DNA of 64,000 nucleotides. Origin: Garcia nutans. Taxonomy: Eukaryota > Streptophyta > Magnoliopsida > Malpighiales > Euphorbiaceae. Both the position numbers and the translations under genes were made by a program. Location of the stretch: the NCBI GenBank assembly GCA_947685225.1, contig CANTUV010000010.1, forward strand, positions 4,154,001-4,218,000, written 5' to 3'. The notes under the pieces were generated by a model. That model worked only from the letters and a program-made list of their open reading frames with translations, did no database searches and had not been told where the DNA came from. Of this stretch, positions 60,401 to 64,000 are shown piece after piece; the first letter of the stretch is position 1; every line of letters begins with the position of its first letter.

Positions 60401-60955
60401 AAAGCTTCCCTTGCATATTTCATAAATTATCATTCTTTATCATATACAGTAAAGTGGAGAAAAGGACTTGAAATCAAAAGCAAGTACAGTGGAAGGTTCA
60501 TTTACAGGCAATTCTAGTATAGCGCGCAATTGCTAATAGATCAATGCTATAGGAAGTAATGGATATGAAAAAATTAGCACGAATTAATTGGAGCTAAAAT
60601 TTAAAAACAAAAGTTAATATTAGAGCTCAAAATTCGTGTACTGAGCATAGCATGAGGAGATTACCAGATACCCTCTAAGAGCTGCCTGTGCCTTTGTGGC
60701 AGCCATTTCATGCCTGATTCTCTCAGGATCTTCTTCTGAACCCAAATTTGTGACTGCTTCTGAATTCTCATCTCCTTGTGCACATGAAAAAGTAAATCCT
60801 TCATTTGGCAACTTAGTAGCTGTTACGTATTCAGAATCCACTCCACTTGTGGCAAGGACTGCAGGAGATAGTTGGGAAATTGTTGAATGATCCACAGTTG
60901 CGTCAGGTACAGGTGCTTTAGATGAAACCAATGTCTCTTGTTTTTTGGCAGATTT
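57460..60955 (-). pseudogene. IQ67-domain (IQD29-32-like) calmodulin-binding protein, broken
   Basis: IQD proteins are calmodulin-binding scaffolds on microtubules and in the nucleus. Four exons join in phase 0: 60955-60665 (KKQETLVSSKAPVPD to AATKAQAALRGYL), 59560-59357 (ARHAFRTLK, then IIRLQALIRGHLVRRQAVATL, then IVKLQAMARGQKFRR), 59137-59063 and 58415-57460. Together the first two form the IQ67 region with three IQ-like helices; the last carries SEWLQRWTKSHFW and a DUF4005-like tail (RRHSLPSST, APKLVH, SDRSMS). Three problems are seen. The usual first exon (MGKSPGKW…) is not found in the 3 kb upstream. A one-base loss near 57828 leads to TAA at 57824-57822. TAG at 57687-57685 replaces the Glu codon expected before SA(R/K). 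Introns are intact, so it is a DNA copy. Loss of function is inferred. Confidence 0.82.
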
Positions 60956-62399
60956 CTTAACATAACAATTAAATAACCATCAGAACATTATAATTTTTAC
61001 CCATTGAGGATTACATTAAATTTTTAAACAATTAGTGAAAGGATCATACTCTTAGATCTATTAATTACACAGTAAGCCTTCAAATTTGAAAAAATAATAA
61101 AAACATCAACTTAAATATGGTGAAAGATGATTGTCTATATATCTAATGCTAGAAATTTTGGATTAATTGTCCTAAGCCTATACTTTCTCATTTTTCATGT
61201 CTAAAAAACACTATTTAAAATCTTAATATGGTATTAAAATAGTTATTTCGTTGCGTTATTTCACCTCGATATTCATTCCGGCCCGGTTATCTAATTGATT
61301 ATTGTTGAGTTTCACTGATTGTTTGATGTTCATCTTGATCCAGTTGGTTCTGTGAATTGCATTAACTGCATTATTGACAGAGACAAATTCCAAATGGAAT
61401 CTACACTCACAAAACAAAAACTGAATTTAAAAAAAAAAAATCAAATCCCTTTAATTGGAACATCCGGACTTAGAATAGACTATAAATACTCAATTGATAT
61501 AGGAGAAAAACTGGCTTAGAATCAGAGAGAAAAACCAAGTTGACTAAACAAGTAACTGAAGTAGTAATAGAATAAAAGTAAACTAGTTTTAATCTAAGCA
61601 TTACCTGAAAATGAAATATTTAGATTTGCGAAACTCTAAAAAGAATAAGTTGCCAGCTACTAAGCAAGAGCAGAGTTAAATAGCCACAGAAACTGATAGA
61701 AACTGAGCAAACAAGACAACAACCAAACAAAGACACACACAAAAACACAGTAAAATAACAACAAATATCCAGAGAGAGAGAGATCTAACCATATCCACTT
61801 GCTGAAACAGCGCAGTTTAAAACTTTTGAATAAAAAAAACAGGAAAGGAAAGCTTACAAGACGACAAAAAAAACGACAGACGACAAAAAGTACATTCGAC
61901 AAACGACGGCGTTTTTCAAAGCTCTGTAGCAGGCAGCCAGGAGGGGCCGTGTTTTAAAGCCATGGAGCCCTGTGTAAAGAAATTAAAGCTTTGATAGAAA
62001 TTATGATTGGGCCGACACCAGCAGAAGTGGCAACAGACGGTAATGGTGACGGTGGTTGGTTACTGCTATGGTGATAAGGAAATGAAAATGAGATTAGGGG
62101 CTGCGGTTGCTGTTGACGGTTACTATTTACCCAATTATTAATCCTTGTTTGGAATGATACAGAAAATTTTCAAGTTTAAATTTAATCTAATTTATAAAAT
62201 ATAATAATAAAAATACTTAATTATGATAAAAAAAAACTCTTTATGCATTAAAAAATAATTATTCCAACCTTCTCAATTTAATTTTTTCAATCTACCTGCT
62301 CAATTTATTTTTCCAACTGCTAATTAAGGTTCTTCTCTCTCTCTCTCTCTATATTATATATATATATTTTCTTACAAAAAAAAGTTCAAACCCCCGAAA
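60956..62399. other. Upstream region of the IQD relic
   Basis: I searched this stretch on the minus strand for the IQD first exon and did not find it. It holds A+T-rich sequence, a G+C-richer patch (61900-62110) and a TC microsatellite at 62331-62350. The 80-aa minus frame at 61660-61902 is hydrophobic but low in complexity and is not called. Confidence 0.5.
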
Positions 62400-62480
62400 A
62401 TACAATTTGTGGGGGTTCGAACCCCGCGACCTTTTTCTAGTGGGTTGGATCGCTAGCCTGCTAGACTAACCCCAACGGAT
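62400..62480 (-). mobile_element. tRNA-like SINE head
   Basis: On the minus strand there is an A-box-like word TAGTCTAGCAGG (62468-62457), and 33 nt further a perfect B box GGTTCGAACCC (62423-62413), the internal promoter layout of RNA polymerase III. The flanks are TA repeats and no tRNA fold is evident, so a SINE fragment is more likely than a tRNA gene. No target duplication is seen. Confidence 0.5.
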
Positions 62481-62974
62481 ATATATATATATATATATAT
62501 ATTCATAATGAGAAAAGTCTTTATAGGAAATAGTTGTTCAAAATTCTTATCTGACGTTGAAATAGTATCAGATAGTTCTTTTCTTTTTTGAATTAATAGT
62601 TTATAGTTAAAATTCATAATCTTTTAAATGTAATTTTAAAAATTAATTTGTTTGGTTCGATTATTAATATCATCCTAAGTATAGTTATCATAAATAAATT
62701 GCAATAGGACAGGAAACGCAAAGCATAGGTTGAGATTCAACCTGTATCAATCATTTTATTTTATTTATAAATTTATTATGAAGAGTTTAAGAGTTTGTTG
62801 AACCTTTTTTATAATAATTTTAATTGAATAAATTAGGTGAAGAAAAAAAAAACAAATATAAGAAGTTATTAGGTTAGTAAGGTAGGATAAATATTTTGAT
62901 ATTATTTCAATTATCTTTAATTTTGTACTCTTTCTAACAGTTTTTTTTTTCCTTTTTGAATTGAAGCTTGCGTC
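62481..62974. other. A+T-rich spacer
   Basis: A TA tract (62480-62502), then plain A+T-rich sequence. A run of T near 62940-62953 could be the poly-A tail of the minus-strand LINE that follows. Confidence 0.5.
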
Positions 62975-64000
62975 TCAACGCATACTATTAAGATTATAAG
63001 AAATAGTTTCATACAAGAAAAAAGGGCATGCCCCCCAAATAAAATTAGACATAGAATCTATCGCCCTAGCTATAGTATAAGTAACATTGTTCGCAGATTT
63101 TTTAACGAATGCATAAGACACTCCTACCAGCTCACTTAATAGAGCGTTACAATCATTAATCATCATAGAAAAATAAGAATGATTATCTTGTTTTAACCTT
63201 AAAGTCTGAATTAAAATTAGACAATCAGACTCAACACAAATTGAAAGAAAAAAAAAGATAGAGATTTTATCCAACTTAGAGCTTCCTTAAAACATAATAT
63301 CTCATCCAAGGTAGGGTCTACCATACCTGTGCAACTTGATAAACGTCCAGCGCAACACATCCCATTATAGTCACAAATAATCATGCCAAAACCATAATTA
63401 CCATCAACCTGCACAGATACATGAATGTTACATTTGAACTCTCCAACCGATGGGGGCTCTCCATACAACTTCCTTTGTTTTTCCATCTTCTTACCAACTT
63501 TTTGTCTCGCCATTTGTCATTCTTTCAACACCGTTCTGGCTCTAGAAAGTATACCATAAGGCGTTTGAGCCTTTTGGTTCCATAAAATATTATTTCATGC
63601 CATCCAAATACTTCGCAGTACCATAAAGATTTCTTGCTACAATAAACCCACAAGCCATTCCTTCAAAGAAACTATTGGCTTCCATCCAATTGTAGATAAG
63701 AACCATGTGTCCTTTGCAAGTCTACAATTATATAAAATATGGAGTTCATTCTCAATTCCAAGTCCACAAATAGGACATAAATTCTGCACTGCAACATGCC
63801 TATAATTCAAATTAACTTTACAAGGTAATGTTCGTCTCAACAATCTCCAAATTAAAATTTGGACCTTCCTGGAACTTGGACAGCCCAAATTTTTTACCAC
63901 AGTACTTGCTGATCAGGTAGCTCAAGTTGAAGGTCTTGAACAACAATTTTGTATCCCTCTTTAACCGCATACTCACCACGACGGTTTCCATTCCAAATCC
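62975..64000 (-). pseudogene. L1-type LINE: reverse-transcriptase C-terminus and RNase H remnant
   Basis: Reading leftward from the window edge: WNGNRRGEYAVKEGYKIVV (about 63990-63935), then a zinc-binding segment SRKVQILIWRLLRRTLPCKV and LCPICGLGIENELHILYNC (63900-63640, zf-RVT type). After that comes an RNase H-like domain: GEFKCNIHVSVQ, GMIICDYNG and EALSWIKSL (63440-63275), then ESDCLILIQTLR and VKKSANNVTYTIARA (63230-63070). This order is found at the 3' end of plant L1 LINEs. Frameshifts occur near 63900 and 63250 and stops near 63520-63600. The first RNase H Asp seems replaced (HVSV for DASV). The element continues beyond the window. Confidence 0.75.

Noticed and set aside
61660..61902. 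Hydrophobic 80-aa minus-strand frame as first exon of the IQD gene
   Set aside because: It has none of the family's first-exon residues and its hydrophobicity comes from A/C-rich plus-strand sequence.
62405..62475. A functional tRNA gene
   Set aside because: A and B boxes are present, but I could not form the acceptor and anticodon stems, and the flanks are simple repeats.

Overview
The window is plant nuclear DNA. It has spliced genes with GT-AG introns, A+T-rich spacers full of TA microsatellites, Copia, MULE, hAT, LINE and SINE-like elements, and MIR395 hairpins. The protein matches (a PBL2/PBL3-type kinase, VPS29, an IQD protein, a polyvinylalcohol-dehydrogenase-like protein) point to a eudicot. 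A rosid such as a member of the Malpighiales is a guess, not something shown here.

Layout. 0-4.3 kb is A+T-rich spacer with one Stowaway-type MITE. 4.3-8.9 kb holds a six-exon receptor-like cytoplasmic kinase, the only conventional host gene that reads through intact. 11.3-13.9 kb is an intron-containing VPS29 relic with a nonsense codon and an out-of-frame deletion. 14.9-15.8 kb is a RING-H2 gene split between two frames. 17.2 kb carries a minus-strand MIR395 hairpin. 18.7 kb has a scrap of MULE N-terminal coding sequence, and 19.6-21.8 kb has a diverged local duplication. 23.0-25.1 kb is a decayed polyvinylalcohol-dehydrogenase-like gene with a duplicated exon junction. 26.5-28.3 kb is a minus-strand PPR gene with three lesions.

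29.4-38.8 kb is one MULE transposon with long TIRs and a near-perfect 9-bp target duplication. It contains a broken MURA-type transposase on the plus strand, a nested 3.6-kb hAT element, and a convergent, still-open two-exon gene for a GRF-type zinc-finger protein. 41.6-41.9 kb has two more MIR395 hairpins, on the plus strand.

43.1-53.0 kb is a retrotransposon nest. A decayed, internally deleted Copia element is interrupted in gag by a young full-length Copia element (1,383-aa polyprotein, 171-bp LTRs differing at 2 sites). Its right LTR is interrupted by a 3.0-kb Gypsy-like solo LTR. 54.5-55.9 kb is a non-autonomous hAT element, and 56.2-56.7 kb a 5'-truncated RTE LINE with a 12-bp target duplication. 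57.5-61.0 kb is a minus-strand IQD gene lacking its first exon and carrying a frameshift and a stop. 62.4 kb is a tRNA-like SINE head, and 63.0-64.0 kb the decayed 3' part of an L1-type LINE.

Taken together, five of the six conventional host protein genes are broken, while the microRNA hairpins look mostly intact. This suggests a duplicated chromosome segment losing its protein genes under heavy transposon load, but only a comparison with sister segments can show that.
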